DNA of 64,000 bases from positions 682,001 through 746,000 of the forward strand of contig CAWVNO010001198.1 of the NCBI GenBank assembly GCA_963930645.1, in the 5' to 3' direction. The notes below the pieces were generated by a model that saw nothing but the letters and a program-made list of their open reading frames with translations, was not told the origin of the DNA and did no database searches. Source of the DNA: Salticus scenicus (lineage: Eukaryota > Arthropoda > Arachnida > Araneae > Salticidae). Within the stretch, counting starts at the first letter, position 1. Each line of letters starts with the position of its first letter. This document shows, in pieces, positions 47,087-59,500 of this stretch. Made by a program: the position numbers and the translations under genes.

Positions 47087-49545
47087 GTTCTCGGGTAAAA
47101 TTACAGTATAGCAGCGCCATCTATAGGCTGATTTGCATCCAAACTGAATCAGCATAATGTCACCTAATGGCCTTCTTACAAATCAAGATTTATTTGAATT
47201 TACGCAATAGAACATGAGATATAGATCTCCCTGAAATTGCGGAAATCGACATATAGCAGAGATATTAATTCCAAAAGTTGTTAGACACTAACTTATGTCA
47301 AAGTGCATCGCTATATAAATTTATATTCAATTCTGTGTAATAATTACTGTGACGTATCCTTCTGTTAAATTGTGGATATCGCTGTATAGCAGCTCCACCT
47401 GTTGAGCAATTGACACCAAAAGTTGATTAACTAATGTTAAGGTGCATCTGCATATAAATTTTTATGCAATTCTGTGCAGTAGTTCAGGAGATATAGTCTT
47501 CTTTGAAATTGAAGAAATCATGGTACAGCAGCGCAAGATATAGACAGTAACTTAAGTTATGGTGTGTCTGTGTATAATCTTTTCAGTTTCATACAGTAGT
47601 TCCTGAGATATGGCCTTCCATAAAACTGTGGAAATCGCAGTACAGCAGCACCATTTGTTAAGCAATTGACACCAAAAGTTGGTATGCACTAATTTAGGTC
47701 AAGGTGTCTCTGTATATAAACTTATATGCAATTCTAGGCCGTATTTCCTGAGATACAGTCACCACAAAATTTTTGTCTCACACACACACAGTGACAGACA
47801 TTTTCTAAAGAAGGTCAAATCATGTTCTAGAACTCTTAAAACTTGGTAGTGTGAAATCGCCAAATATGCTTAATTTTGATAATTTTTTGTGGTCGCTGTA
47901 ATTAATTTCAGCTGATAATTTTTTCATTTTCTGGTGTTTTATGAAGAGTAGAATCACATATATTTTTTTCAATAATTTTTAAAGATGACACCTTTTGACA
48001 CCTTTTTTTTTTTACACTGCTCGGCATGAAAATTGGATCTGACACCTTTTCAGCATATTTTTATGTAAAATGACCTCTTGAATCCGAATAGGCCGCCCAT
48101 TTTGCCCTATCACCCACCGTATTTTAGGAATGACCTCATATTTTTATCAGTTTTCGGTGGTTTTATGTCTAAAATTTTGATTTTTAGGAGGGTGAGGATT
48201 ATTTTAACATTTAAAAATATATTCTGAGGGTTACAGAGTTGAAAAATTCTAAAACATATAGACATTTGCGACAAGGGAAAAATTTTGAGGGAATTTGCCA
48301 TTGGAATTATGCATTACATATCTTATATTTTTACTTCCATTATTACTTCCATTACCCTACTACCGTAGGTAATGGAAGTATTGTATTCGGTCTGAAAATT
48401 CGATATCGGGTTTTCACCTGATTTACACGTTTTAAGGTACCCTGAGTCCAAAAAAGTGTTGGTCAGTGTGTATGTATGTGTGTGTGTATGTATGTGGAGA
48501 ATCTTCTGGATATTATAGCTCAGAAACTAATAAAGATAGAGCTACGAAACTTTAGAGTTGAAATACGTCTGGAGTACAGATGAAATTTCCAAATTTTGGT
48601 GAAATTTGAAAAACCGGAAGTGGGACCGTAAGTCCGTATCTCAAAAACGGCTCTAACGATTTTCTTCAAACTTGCTATATAAACACTCTATTAGATGTCC
48701 TTTCGAATGATATAGTTGGTTGGTTCAGGAAAATTGATAGGCGGCCTGTATAAATAGCTAAATTTCAGGTCTTGCAAACGCGTTCCTTTAAAAACGGCTT
48801 TACGGATTTTTTTCAAACTCGCCATATTAACTCACTTTTGAATATCCTTTTGTATGTAATTATTGTTTTCTGGTCAATAATTGATTTTTTGTAAAAGTTG
48901 GTATCTCAAAAACGGCTCTAACGATTTTTTCTTTAGGTCACTTTTATGTTTTCTGATCACATTAGCTCTCAAAAATAATACAAGTAATAGTGGGTAATGG
49001 AAGTCGTGTGGTTGTTTCACAGCAGATTTTTTTTAATCTGTTATTAATGTTGTTTTTTAAACTTTATATTTTTTTGTTTTTAGGTGTTAAATTAATTATT
49101 TTTCATTCTTCAAATCAAATTCATGGTCATAAAATTATCGAATAGTTAAAGAAATTGAGGGAGGGGGTGGTGTAACTAGAAAACAGTGGGTGACTGGGCA
49201 AAATGGAAGTCATGTTCGGATTCAGGAGATCATTTTACATAAGAATCAGCAAAAATGGTTTCTGATCTCGATTTTTTTTTTTTTTTTTTTTTTTTTTTCA
49301 AGAGCAGTGTTTATTAATAATAATATGGAATTTTAACAACTCATTGAAGTAGTGCCCAGCAAAGCGGGCAAATTACATTTTTATTGCTTCTAGTAATTAC
49401 ATTTTTACTTCCATTACCCTACTTCCGTAGGTAATGGAAGTATTGTATTCGGTCTGAAAATTCGATATCGGGTTTTCACCTGATTTGCACGTTTTAAGGT
49501 CCCCTGAGTCCAAAAAAGTGGTTTTTGGCAATTGGTCAGTGTGTA

Positions 49546-49597
<52 letters not shown>

Positions 49598-50430
49598 GAG
49601 AATCTTCTGGCTATTATAGCTCAGAAACTAATAAAGATAGAGCTACGAAACTTTAGAATTGAAATACGTCTGGTGTACAGATGAAATTTCCAAATTTTGG
49701 TGAAAATTGAAAAACCGGAAGTGGAACATCGGAAACCGGAAGTGGGACCGTAAGTCCGTATCTCAAAAACGGCTCTAACGATTTTCTTCAAACTCGCTAT
49801 ATAAACGCTCTATTAGATATCCTTTCGGATGATATAGTTGGTTAGTTCAGGAAAATTGATAGGCGTCCTGTATAAATAGCTCAATTTCAGGCCTCGCAAA
49901 GGCGTTCCTTTAAAAATGGTTGTACGGATTTTTTTCAAACTCGCCATTTTAACTCAATTTTAAATATGCTTTTGTGTGTAATTATTGTTTTCCTGTCAAT
50001 AATTGAGTTTAATCGGAAGTGGACATCAGAAACCGGAAGTGGGACCGTAAGTTCGTATCTCAAAAACCGCTCTAACGATTTTCTTCAAATTTGCTATATA
50101 AACACTCTGTTAGATGTCCTTGCGAATGATATAGTTGGTTAGTTCAGGAAAATTGATAGGCGTCCTGTATAAATAGCTCAATTTCAGGTCTGCCAAGGGC
50201 GTTCCTTTAAAAACAGCTGTACGGATTTTTTTAAAACTCGCCATATTAACTCATTTTTAAATATCCTTTTGTATGTAATTATTGTTTTCCGGTCAATAAT
50301 TTTTTTTTGTAAAAGTTGGTATCTCATAAACGGCTCTAACGATTTTCTCTTTAGTTCACTTTTATGTTTTCTGATCGCATTATCTCTCAAAAATGCATAT
50401 AATATGTATAATAGTGGGTAATGGAAGTCG
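47087..50430. repeat. Unit-2 copies of the 36300-41000 repeats
   Basis: In order: the ~130-bp tandem units (to about 47797), the MITE arm (47857-48003), the short TACTTCCATTACCC element (48342-49012), the solo Helitron end (49311-49393) and the long TACTTCCATTACCC element without the Tc1 insertion (49405-50430). A longer T run is at 49272-49298. Confidence 0.85.
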
Positions 50431-50521
50431 TGTGGTTGTTTCACACCAGATTTCTAGATTTAGTTTGTACAAAAATGCAATGATTTTTAATACTATTGAA
50501 AACTATGTTAAAAGTTTCTTA

Positions 50522-50556
<35 letters not shown>

Positions 50557-50806
50557 TTTAATTATTATTAAATGTACAAAAGGCTTAATTAAAGTAGAAA
50601 TGTTTTGTCACTAAGATTATTCTTTAAAAATAATTGTCAGCAATCTTTTGTTTTTAAATTTATATTCAGAAAATAATATATGCTCATTTTATCATTCATG
50701 TTCATGAATTTTCAAATAAAACGATGTTTAATTATACTGATTTTTTCTCTATATTTTCTCAGAATTAAATAGTTTTTTTTTTCTCTTGTTTTTTCTAGTT
50801 CCTCTT

Positions 50807-50837
<31 letters not shown>

Positions 50838-51055
50838 CCCATTTCAGTATTATTTGAGATTGTCTCAACAAAGATTTTAATTGTGATTTCTTAATTTGCA
50901 TTATTTAAAATTGATTTTATTATAAAATACTTTTTACTTGCGAGAAAAATAAACAATAATTTTCTCTTGAATAAAAATTATCTGAAATTCATTATATATT
51001 TTAAAAACTGATTCTTAGTTAAAAATCGACAGCTACAATTGTTATTTAACTAATA

Positions 51056-51234
51056 CAGTAAAACCTCTCTAAGTTGGACACCTACGGTTCCAAGAAAAAG
51101 TGTCCAACTTAGAGAGGTGTCCAACTTATAGGGGTTAGACATAATGTTAATGGACATATTCCGTTCCAAGAAAAAGCGTCCAACTTAGAGGGGTGTCCAA
51201 CTTATAGGGGTGTCCAACTTGAGAGGTTTCACTG
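51056..51234. mobile_element. Pogo/Tigger-like MITE (unit 2)
   Basis: Copy of 41615-41793 with the same TA flanks. Confidence 0.8.
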
Positions 51235-51512
51235 TATCACATTCGTTTTCATTTCTTTAGCGGTCAACTAACGCTGTTTAACACTCCGGGGTAATTTTCT
51301 TTACTGAACCTTTGATGGGCTTTGATAAATAGTGACATTTTGACATTTTGTTTACACATCCATCTCTGTCATGAAAGGGAGTGTCTGTAAGAATAAGTGT
51401 TTAAGGATTGGACACTTTTTCTTTTGGCTGATAACTTTCACAAATTTTGTGTCGTATCTCAGTGAAGTACTAGTTTAGAAGGACCTCCTCCAGAAAGCAG
51501 GGTGAAAAGTCA

Positions 51513-51598
51513 TTAAGACTGGAAACGATTTCAGAGCTAGCTATAGTCCGCTCTTAAGACTGGAAACGATTTCAGAGCTAGCTATAGTCCGCTCTTAA
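51513..51598. repeat. Two 41-bp tandem units punctuated by TTAA
   Basis: TTAAG-ACTGGAAACGATTTCAG...TAGTCCGCTC occurs twice (TTAA at 51513 and 51554) and closes with TTAA at 51595. Its end, GTCCGCTCTTAA, is the exact reverse complement of the region's left end, TTAAGAGCGGAC (25037-25048). Confidence 0.95.
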
Positions 51599-51796
51599 CG
51601 ATGCTTCTTTTGATCCCCCTTTCTGTTTTGTCCGTTTACAACTATCTATCTCGGAATAAGGATGGAGAGGGTGACAACCGGTTTTCAATGGGGAAAGAAA
51701 GAAGTAAGGTCCCTTTAATTCACAAACCAAAACATTCGCATAAATTCTATTGATGTTAGTTATAGATGTACAGAAAAAAAAAAAAAAAAAAAATTG

Positions 51797-52009
51797 CAGT
51801 CGGCAGCAAAGGTATCCGAGCACTAGCAAAAATTCCTATATAAAAAAAGTACACTTGATACAGTTTTGTTACATAAATCCTTATCGAATCCTGTTCTTAG
51901 CCAGTCTAGGAATATGATTCGACAAGGATTTATTTAACAAAACAGTATTAAATGCACATTTTTAATGCAAGAATTTTTGCTAGTGCTCGGATACTTTTGC
52001 TGCCGACTG
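51797..52009. mobile_element. MITE with CAGTCGGCAGCAAA ends (213 bp)
   Basis: About 38 bp at each end are inverted repeats (CAGTCGGCAGCAAA, then GAGCACTAGCAAAAATTC), with only one or two mismatches. TG flanks both sides, possibly a mutated TA. The internal stem TCCTT(A/G)TCGAATC also pairs. A second, right-truncated copy lies at 54779-54955, and a right-end scrap at about 59522-59554. Confidence 0.85.
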
Positions 52010-52139
52010 TGTTTAGTAAAATAATTACCACAATCATGATTTTATCTTTGAAAAACGTTGAGATATGTTTTTGTTTAGTGTATTAATCTTAAAAAAAAAA
52101 AAAATAAAAATAAAAAATAAAAAAATAAACAAAAAATAA

Positions 52140-52185
<46 letters not shown>

Positions 52186-53690
52186 TCTGCAAGGAAATAA
52201 AATAAAGAAGAATTTTAGCGTTAAATAGTCCTACATTTTTCTTTTTCCATACATAACAGACAGAAATAATTTTCTTATTTAAAGTTGAAAAAGAAATAAA
52301 ATTTATAAGAAATATTTTTTTAAGATTATCGCAAATATAAAATGAATTGGCAAGAGGTTAGATTACTTTCTGTAAATTCTAAGTTGATAAAAACAATTAT
52401 TTTTATTATTTTTTCTATTCGCAAGAAGAAAATATTACAATCGAGAAAATTTTTGACTTCTGGTTTTCGATGCATTTACACGTTTTCAAATATCATGACA
52501 AAAATTTGACCATTTTTAAAAGTGCATGCCTGTCTGTGTGTCGTGCATGGTTTATAAGAATTTTGTGGGCGTTGTATCTCGTTTAATAATGGGTGGAATT
52601 CCGAAAAATTTTTTCATATGAATTGGTGCTGATTATATTTACAATAAATCGCCCAGTAGGCAGTATCATAATCACATATTACAGCCAGACCGTATCTAAA
52701 GCATTACTTTTTACAGGATAATCCCAAACATTTTCTTTTTTCTTTAATTTTTTACCACTCCCTTTGTTGCTTTTGCGAAAACTTTTTTGCTGAAATATAT
52801 ATGAAATTAGTATATTCTTTACACTCCGAGATTTTTAGGACAATTCATCAAGAATTTTTCTAGATATTTGACAAAGCGTCTGAAATCGTAAGTGTCCGGC
52901 CATAGGAAAAGTAGTGTATAAATTTACGAATGAAAAGCACAAGCGAAAATATTTTATTATTCTATTATATTTGAAGTAATATTTTTCTTTTAACTGTAAT
53001 AAATAGAAAAAAGGATCTTTATTTATGCACTAGAAATACAATTATGCGACTTCTAAATCATCATCTTTAAAAGTGCATTGAAAACACCAATTTATTCAAC
53101 AGGGAGTTGCTCCCGCTTTTTATTCATTATACTTCTTTAGATAATTATATATATTTTAAAGAACAATAAGTTTTAAAACAAGTAAAGCCGTGCTAATAAA
53201 ATCTTACTTGACAAATAATTGTAATTTATTTATATTTTCTATTGCATTCATTACTTCCCTCTTTTACTGTATATTTTTTAAATAATAATCAAAGAATACT
53301 GTATGTCTTCACTCTCTTAGAAATGTCGGTTATTAAGAAAAAATAAAATATAATTTTTATGTAGCATTTAAATGAATAATCTTAAATTGAAATTAGTCAG
53401 TTAAATTATTAGAAAAAAAAATAATAATAATGTAATCAAACTTCATTTATTTTTGTTATTAAGGTTTTTTGTAGAAATAAACAGTGAACTTAAATGCAGC
53501 AAAGCTTTTGTCTCTTCCTGAGACCAACGAGCATTACGCATAATTTTGCTAGACATCTTTCAGGTAAACAAACAAACAAATAAACTTAAAAGCAAATAAG
53601 TGAAAGACAGCGAACAGAGATAAATTAAATCCAACACGGCGCAGCGCACAGTTACGTCCGAAAGGAATTGTGGGTAAAAGACGGGTTTTA
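52010..53690. other. AT-rich sequence without recognised features
   Basis: A-rich and (TA)n tracts at 52092-52183; around 52450-52680 there are blocks resembling the dispersed AAAAGTGCATGCCTGTCTG and GTGGGCGTTGTATCTCG family. No gene is seen. Confidence 0.5.
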
Positions 53691-53714
53691 GAAGGATTAA
53701 CCCCAGTCCCTACT

Positions 53715-53922
53715 GGGGTTGTTTCTGACCCTAGTAATCAACCCCTCTTTTGAGGAACCGGTTCAATTGGAGAGAATTTGGGGAATTCAACCCCAGTAAA
53801 AGTGAGGTTGTGAACGGGGCCAGGGGTTGTTTCTGACCCTAGTAATCAACCCCTCTTTTGAGGAACCGGTTCAATTGGAGAGAATTTGGGGAATTCAACC
53901 CCAGTAAAAGTGAGGTTGTGAG
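53715..53922. repeat. Direct duplication, 108-bp unit
   Basis: GGGGTTGTTTCTGACCC through CCGGTTCAATTGGAG and CCCCAGTAAAAGTGAGG occurs at 53715 and again at 53823 with no visible change, so the duplication is recent. Each unit has GGGGTT/AACCCC inverted elements, suggesting a small MITE. Confidence 0.9.
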
Positions 53923-54963
53923 TTAGTGTTTGTTTTAGCTTGGCGGGGCGGAACGCTACCGCGTTCCTTGATAAATAAAAATCAAAATTTTGAAGCTATT
54001 ATGATGTCACTTATATCTGACAGTTTTAATGGTACAGGTTTAACTTTTCATTTTAAATTTCTCTTACCCATAAGGTACACTTAGCGACAAAAAAAAAAAA
54101 AAAAAAAAAAAAAAGCCGCACTTGGATATTTTCCTTTTCCCTTTTTGCAACCGCCAATTTTATCATTTAAAAAGAAAATTTTTGAACAGATTTTATTACG
54201 TCGCCCTCCACGTACACTTTAGGATTGAGCCCAGTGTAGAGCCCCTAAATAAAATAATAGGCCGGCGCATCACCGCCATTTTTTTGCTTCCGAAGAGGAC
54301 AGCATTTCCGCTTGGCGTCCTTATCGCTTCCCTAATGATTTTAAGAAATCTTGATCTGAAGCTAATCCGGCCAAGATAAGAGCAATAAGCAACAATAATA
54401 TTCCTAAAAACACATTTTTTTCACAGTACATTCTCAGGATGTCATTTTATTCTGAGGATATCCTATGGATGTACTGGGGCAAGATGTGTTGTTAGCGGTT
54501 TTCTGTTTCTTTTACATGTCGCCAAAACTCAAATACACAGTAATAGAAGGTCTGTGAAGCGACGTTAATTGAAACCTTACTTGCGTATCTGCATATTATA
54601 AATTGCTGCATAAAGTTGCCGAAGCACAGTCAGTGCTAGTTCGATGTTAATTGCAACCTTACTTGCGTATCTCCGAGATTGTCGCCGAAGCGCTTGCAAA
54701 CTTACTTGCGTATCTCCGAGATTGTCGCCCATAACGCTGTAGTAGTGGAACGTTAAATCCACTCTGCTTATACTACAGTCAGCAACAAAAGTTTCCGAGC
54801 ACTAGAAAAAATTCCTATGTAAAAAAAAGTACACTTCATACGGTTTTGTGAAATAAATCCTTGTCGAATCCTGTTCTGAGTCAGTGTACGAACATTATTC
54901 GACAAGGATTTATTTAACAAAACTGTACGAAGTGAACTTTTTTACTTTCTTCTATATGTAATA
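53923..54963. other. Mixed repeat-derived stretch
   Basis: Contains a GGAACGC-TACC-GCGTTCC hairpin (53950-53967), a poly-A run (54090-54114), a more GC-balanced segment (54116-54375) of unknown origin, three repeats of CTTACTTGCGTATCT (about 54580, 54659, 54697) and the truncated MITE at 54779-54955. No gene is supported. Confidence 0.5.
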
Positions 54964-55544
54964 CTAGCTGTTACCCGCGACTTCGTTCACGTGGAAATTT
55001 TGATGTGTATGTGTGGGAACTGACGGTTTGATCATAATATGTAATGAAATGAAACCTTATCATTGTGGTGCTGTGCAAAACAGAGTCTGATAAAGTACAC
55101 TCAAAAAAATTTATAACTCATTGAAAGCCAAAATAAAATGCCAAAATAAATAAATAAAAAGTTATCGCCAACATGGCGATAAAAATTTAAAATTCGTCCA
55201 TAGGGATTCTGTACTAAAACAGTGCTGCGTTGTGGAAGTATAAAAACTGGGTCGTCAATTATGAATTTTATTTCGAAACCTTTCTTTGTATGATTTTAGT
55301 TCACTATTGCACAATATTAATCTGGTTCTAATAATAATTTGGTGACTGGTTAATTAAAATTTTAACTATGTGATGAAATTCATATAATATTTATGAGTTT
55401 CAAATTTTTAATTTTTTTACAAATAAATGATTTTTTTTTTTTTTTTTCATTTCCCAGCGAATTGTTGAATAATATTTTAGTTCTTAAAGAATTTTGGACG
55501 GCTTTGCCCGCTTCGCTGGCAAACTCTTTTCTATATGCTTTATG

Positions 55545-55582
<38 letters not shown>

Positions 55583-56117
55583 GAAATCGGTCAAAAGCTT
55601 GCTTTGGGTTCCCGCTGCCTTAGGCAGCGCCTTGTTCGTCCTTGCAATCTCCGGTGCCTGTCCCTATTGCCTGCGACAATGGCTTAACCGTGGGCTTCCA
55701 TTTGGTTGCTTATCATACATAACAGTTTCGATACGAACAGTATCGAAAAATTTGAAGTAACTCTTTTATATCTGAATCCCAGTTACATATGAACAACATT
55801 ATATGTGATGTACATAATATTTGCTCTCAAGTTATTTCCTATATTTATTTGATTTAATCAATCAACCATAGAATGACAGCAATTTCAAGCCACATATAAT
55901 ATTACAATATGCTATGATCGGCAACTTCTATCGCATAAGACAAATATTATTTTGTGGTTATATATACTTCATGCTTAGTTAATAGTAGTTGGTATATAGA
56001 AAAATAAATAAATTAGTATGTAAACTTGATCATGGTACAGCCTTAATGCCCTTGGCGACTTTTAAATTTTTGTTGCCGTTTTAGACCAAAATATAATTTA
56101 TGCGATTATTGTTCCTA
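54964..56117 (-). mobile_element. Helitron remnants in minus orientation
   Basis: On the minus strand a Helitron-like end, GCGGGTAACAGCTAG, finishes at 54964 with T next. A second end of the 8914 family (CCAGCGAAGCGGGCAAAG) lies near 55494-55522 without its CTAG. From there to about 56100 the sequence is the reverse of 8130-8900, including GTTACATATGAACAAC, ATTGCTGTCATT and CAACAAAAATTTAAAAG blocks. A poly-A run (55545-55580) replaces part of it. No coding capacity. Confidence 0.65.
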
Positions 56118-57020
56118 TACGCAAGCGAAGTGTGACGTCACTGACCGTCCGTGGATGCAAGAAAATGATTTCCTATGTCAATCGCCCATTGGATTTTTTG
56201 TAAAAAATGATTAAAAATCGAAGAAAATTATTTCCCGATTTTAATCCCCATATTTGGGTACACATATGTATTAGTTATCATGTGCATGTGTTAGATTGAG
56301 TTATTTTGCTGTGAAATTGACAAAATTTTAATTTTAAATTTCAAAACTCTGTCGTTCTTGGCGCTTATTGTATTTGGTGATCAAAAACGTAATACGAAAA
56401 TATACATGCCAGATGTATATTTTCGTAATATGCATTGTACGAAATATTGTTTCATATTATTCATTACTGTCTTAAAATAAGTTGTTAAAATAACCATGAT
56501 TTTTGAAAGGAATTAAATTATGTTCGCCAAATAATTTGGCGATATTTTATTTTTCTACCAAGGATGACCGATATGAAATCTATTCCGCTACAACATATTA
56601 GTATCTTATATCAGATACTTTATTTAGACATTTGAAAACAAATCTGACTTCAAATTATGATAGAATATTTATCATTTCCCTTTTAATCAGTATATTAGTT
56701 GGATATTTATTGTGTTAATATCATCCTTTGAAATTAAATGTTTGTGTTTTCAATCGAATATGGAAGTTTGCCATTTTTTTTTTCTAGAGTTTTGAAATTA
56801 AAAATTCAAATTTTGTCAATTTTACAACAAAAATAACTTAATCTAATGCATGGACATGATAACTAATACATATCTATACCTAAATATGCGGATTAAAATC
56901 GGGAAATATTTTTCCTCGATTTTTAATAATTTTTTTCAAAAAATCCAATGGGCGTTTAACATAGGAAATGTTTTTCTTGCATCCACGAACGGCCAGTGAC
57001 GTCATCACTTCGCTTGCGTA
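56118..57020. mobile_element. MITE with TACGCAAGCGAAGT ends and ~240-bp arms
   Basis: Ends TACGCAAGCGAAGTG and CACTTCGCTTGCGTA, each including a terminal TA that may be the target duplication. The arms (to about 56350 and from about 56785) also share TGACGTCA, TTCTTGCATCCACG-type, AAAAATCCAATGGGCG and AAAATTTT...TTTTGAAA blocks. The centre has a second palindrome (ACGAAAATATACAT with its complement, 56394-56426). No transposase. Confidence 0.8.
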
Positions 57021-57640
57021 TTTCTTTCTATCTTTTCCTTGGCCAAAAATGTCCGATCTACTTCAGCATCAAAATTATAAAAAAATGTCAAGAATTATCA
57101 ATAAGAAAATACTTTTACCATAATGCTGAATTAACTTTTATGCCAAGCGTGTTTCATCCGCCATACTAAAAAAAAAAAAAAAATCTGAAGTTGAGGTATA
57201 TAAAAAAAATGCTGTGAAATAAAATTCAGAAGAAATATGTTAGATTTGTAATATTACTATTTTATTTTAAAATTATAATGTGTCATTTTCTCATCGACCA
57301 ATTTAACATTTAGTAATTTCTTATTTTTCGCATGAAAGCATATTTCATTTTATGCTGAAAACAATAAACAAATATATCTCGTAAACTTTTTTTGGCAACA
57401 ATTAAAAATTTAAATGGCTCATATTAAGTCAATATAAGTCAATAAGTTTATTATTTTCATATTTTAATTAATTTTAAAGATTTTTCCAATTTTTTTTTCC
57501 TAAACCATCCCTGACCTATAAGGAAAAAAACAAAAAAAGAATGATCGAAATCGGTCAAGCCGTTTACGATTTTATAAATAACATACAGACAAACATTCAT
57601 TTTTATATATATAGATGGAGAAAGTATTGGATTCGCGAAA
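57021..57640. other. AT-rich sequence without recognised features
   Basis: Short A runs and AT-rich text; no coding or repeat boundary recognised. Confidence 0.45.
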
Positions 57641-57644
57641 ATTT

Positions 57645-58933
57645 TCGAAGTCCACTTTTTGATGGATTTACATGTTTTGGGATATGGAGAACACGAATTA
57701 ATAGTTTTTAGAAAATGTCTGTCTGTCTGTCTGTCTGTCTGTATCATTTTTTTGTGGACGCTGTTACTCACGAACCAATGAATGAAATTTAACCAAACTT
57801 GGTATTTAGTTGCACCCTGACATAAACTGGTGCTGATTAGATTTTGGGATCAATCGCTCAATAGGTGGCGTTGTGATCGCATTTTATGCAAATTTTTAAC
57901 ATGGCAGTATAGGACAAAATTCCGTATAAATGGGCATAAAGAGAGTTATTTTACACTTGTGATTGTAAAATTAATATGAATTATTGATAATAGTAGTAGT
58001 TAGCTAGGAAAAAAATTTTGTGCATGTGGGGGCATCGGTTCCCCCCCTGGGGGGGAAGTACCCCCCGGGGAAGTAAATTTTCAAGATGGGTATCTTTCGA
58101 AAGGTCTCGTTGATAATAGTAATAGTTAACTGGGAAAAAAATTTTGTGCATGTGGGGGCATCGGTTCCCCCCCCCACCGGGGGGGAAGTACCCACCCGGG
58201 GGGGGCAAAGTTTCAAGATGGGTATCTTTCGAAAGGTCTCGTCAATACCTTTAAAACGAATGGTTGAACAATAAATCTGTGATAATTTAAACCAAAGTTA
58301 TCGATTTTTTTAACTTTTAACAAAAAAAAAAAAAATCGCATTTTTTTTTTTTTTTTTTTTTTAAACGAAATTTAACCAAATTTGGTATTTAGTTGGTCCC
58401 CGACATAAACTGGTGCTGATTATGTTTGGGGATCAATAGCTCAACAGGTGGCGCTGTGATAGCATTTTATCTAAATTTTTAACATGGCAGCATAGGACAA
58501 AAATTCGTATAAATGTGCATAATTAGAGTTGTTTTAAACTTGTGATTGTAAAATTAATATGAATTATTGATAATAGTAGCACGTAACTAGGAAAAAAATT
58601 TTCTGCATGGGGGGGCATCGCTTCCCCCACCTAGGGGGAAATACCCCCCCAGGGGGGGGTAAATTTTCACAATGGGTGTCTTTCGAAAGATCAGGTTGAT
58701 AATAGTAGTAGTTAACTAGGAAAAAATTTTTGTGCATGTGGGGGCATCGGTTCCCCCCCCCCACCGGGGGGGGAAGTTCCCACCCGGGGGGGCAAAGTTT
58801 CAGGATGGGTATCTTTCGAAAGATCTCGTCAATACCTTTAAAACGAATGGTTGAACGATAAATCTGTGATAATTTAAACCAAAGTTATCAATTTTTTTTA
58901 GTTTTAACAAAACAAAAGTTGGAAAAAAAATCG

Positions 58934-58974
<41 letters not shown>

Positions 58975-59500
58975 GAAATTTAACCAAACTTGGTATTTAG
59001 TTTGTCCCCGACATTAACTGGTGCTGATTATGTTTGGGGATCAATAGCTCAACAGGTGGCGCTGTGATAGCATTTTATCTAAATTTTTAACATGGCAGCA
59101 TAGGACAAAAATTCGTATAAATGTGCATAATAAGAGTTGTTTTAAACTTGTGATTGTAAAATTAATATGAATTATTGATAATAGTAGTATGTAACTAGGA
59201 AAAAAATTTTCTGCATGGGGGGGCATCGCTTCCCCCCTGGGGGGGAAGTACCCCCCCGGGGGGATAAATTTTCAAGATGGGTATCTTTCGAAAGGTCTCG
59301 TCAATACCTTTAAAACGAATGGTTGAACTATAAATCTGTGATAATTTAAAACAAAGTTATCGAACAAAGTTTTTTTTACTTTTAACAAAAAACAAAAAAA
59401 AACTTAAAAAAAAAATCGTACTTTTTTTTTTTTTTTAAATATTGTTACTGATTGATTATGTACAGGTAAATATAGAAGAAAGTCTTGTGGTGGCCACAAC
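57645..59500. repeat. Tandem repeat, ~600-bp unit, three copies, with G/C-run hairpins
   Basis: After a (CTGT)n run (57718-57741), units start GAAATTTAACCAAA(C/T)TTGGTA at about 57783, 58368 and 58976. Each then has CAGGTGGCGCTGTGAT, AACATGGCAGCATAGGACAA, TAAATGTGCATAA, TTGTAAAATTAATATGAATT, a block of alternating C and G runs, GGGTATCTTTCGAAAG and AATACCTTTAAAACGAATGG. The C/G block and the TATCTTTCGAAAG block are duplicated within units 1 and 2 only. Related diverged single units are in the 28215-29195 foldback and near 31290-31440. Confidence 0.85.

Larger units (their letters stand above)
42076..51512. repeat. Tandem unit 2 (9.4 kb, without the insertions)
   Basis: A nearly identical copy of unit 1. 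Differences are mostly in homopolymers, with few substitutions (for example TATTAATTG versus TATTTATTG near 25365/42401, and GGTCCC versus GGTACC near 37653/48439). It keeps the unoccupied target sites for both unit-1 insertions: TA at 46899-46900 and at 50272-50273. Confidence 0.95.
25037..51598. mobile_element. TTAA-delimited region containing a direct tandem duplication
   Basis: Seen directly: the sequence from 25041 repeats from 42076. TTAA lies at each breakpoint: 25037, 42072, 51513, 51554 and 51595. The outer left end reads TTAA-GAGCGGACAATACCTA and the outer right end, reverse complemented, TTAA-GAGCGGACTATAGCTA, so they look like terminal inverted repeats of one TTAA-inserting element. 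The basic unit is about 9.4 kb; the first copy is 17.0 kb because of two later insertions. No transposase is recognised inside. Alternatives are an ordinary microhomology-mediated tandem duplication (shared TTAAG at the junction) or two haplotypes wrongly joined in the assembly. Confidence 0.7.

Noticed and set aside
25041..51512. Ordinary segmental duplication of host DNA
   Set aside because: Not excluded, but less likely given TTAA at every breakpoint and matching inverted ends; kept as the alternative in the main entry.
57981..58208. Gly/Pro-rich frames in the C/G-run blocks (also 58004-58274 and 58564-58764)
   Set aside because: They are produced by runs of C and G in tandem repeats on both strands; no start context or domain.
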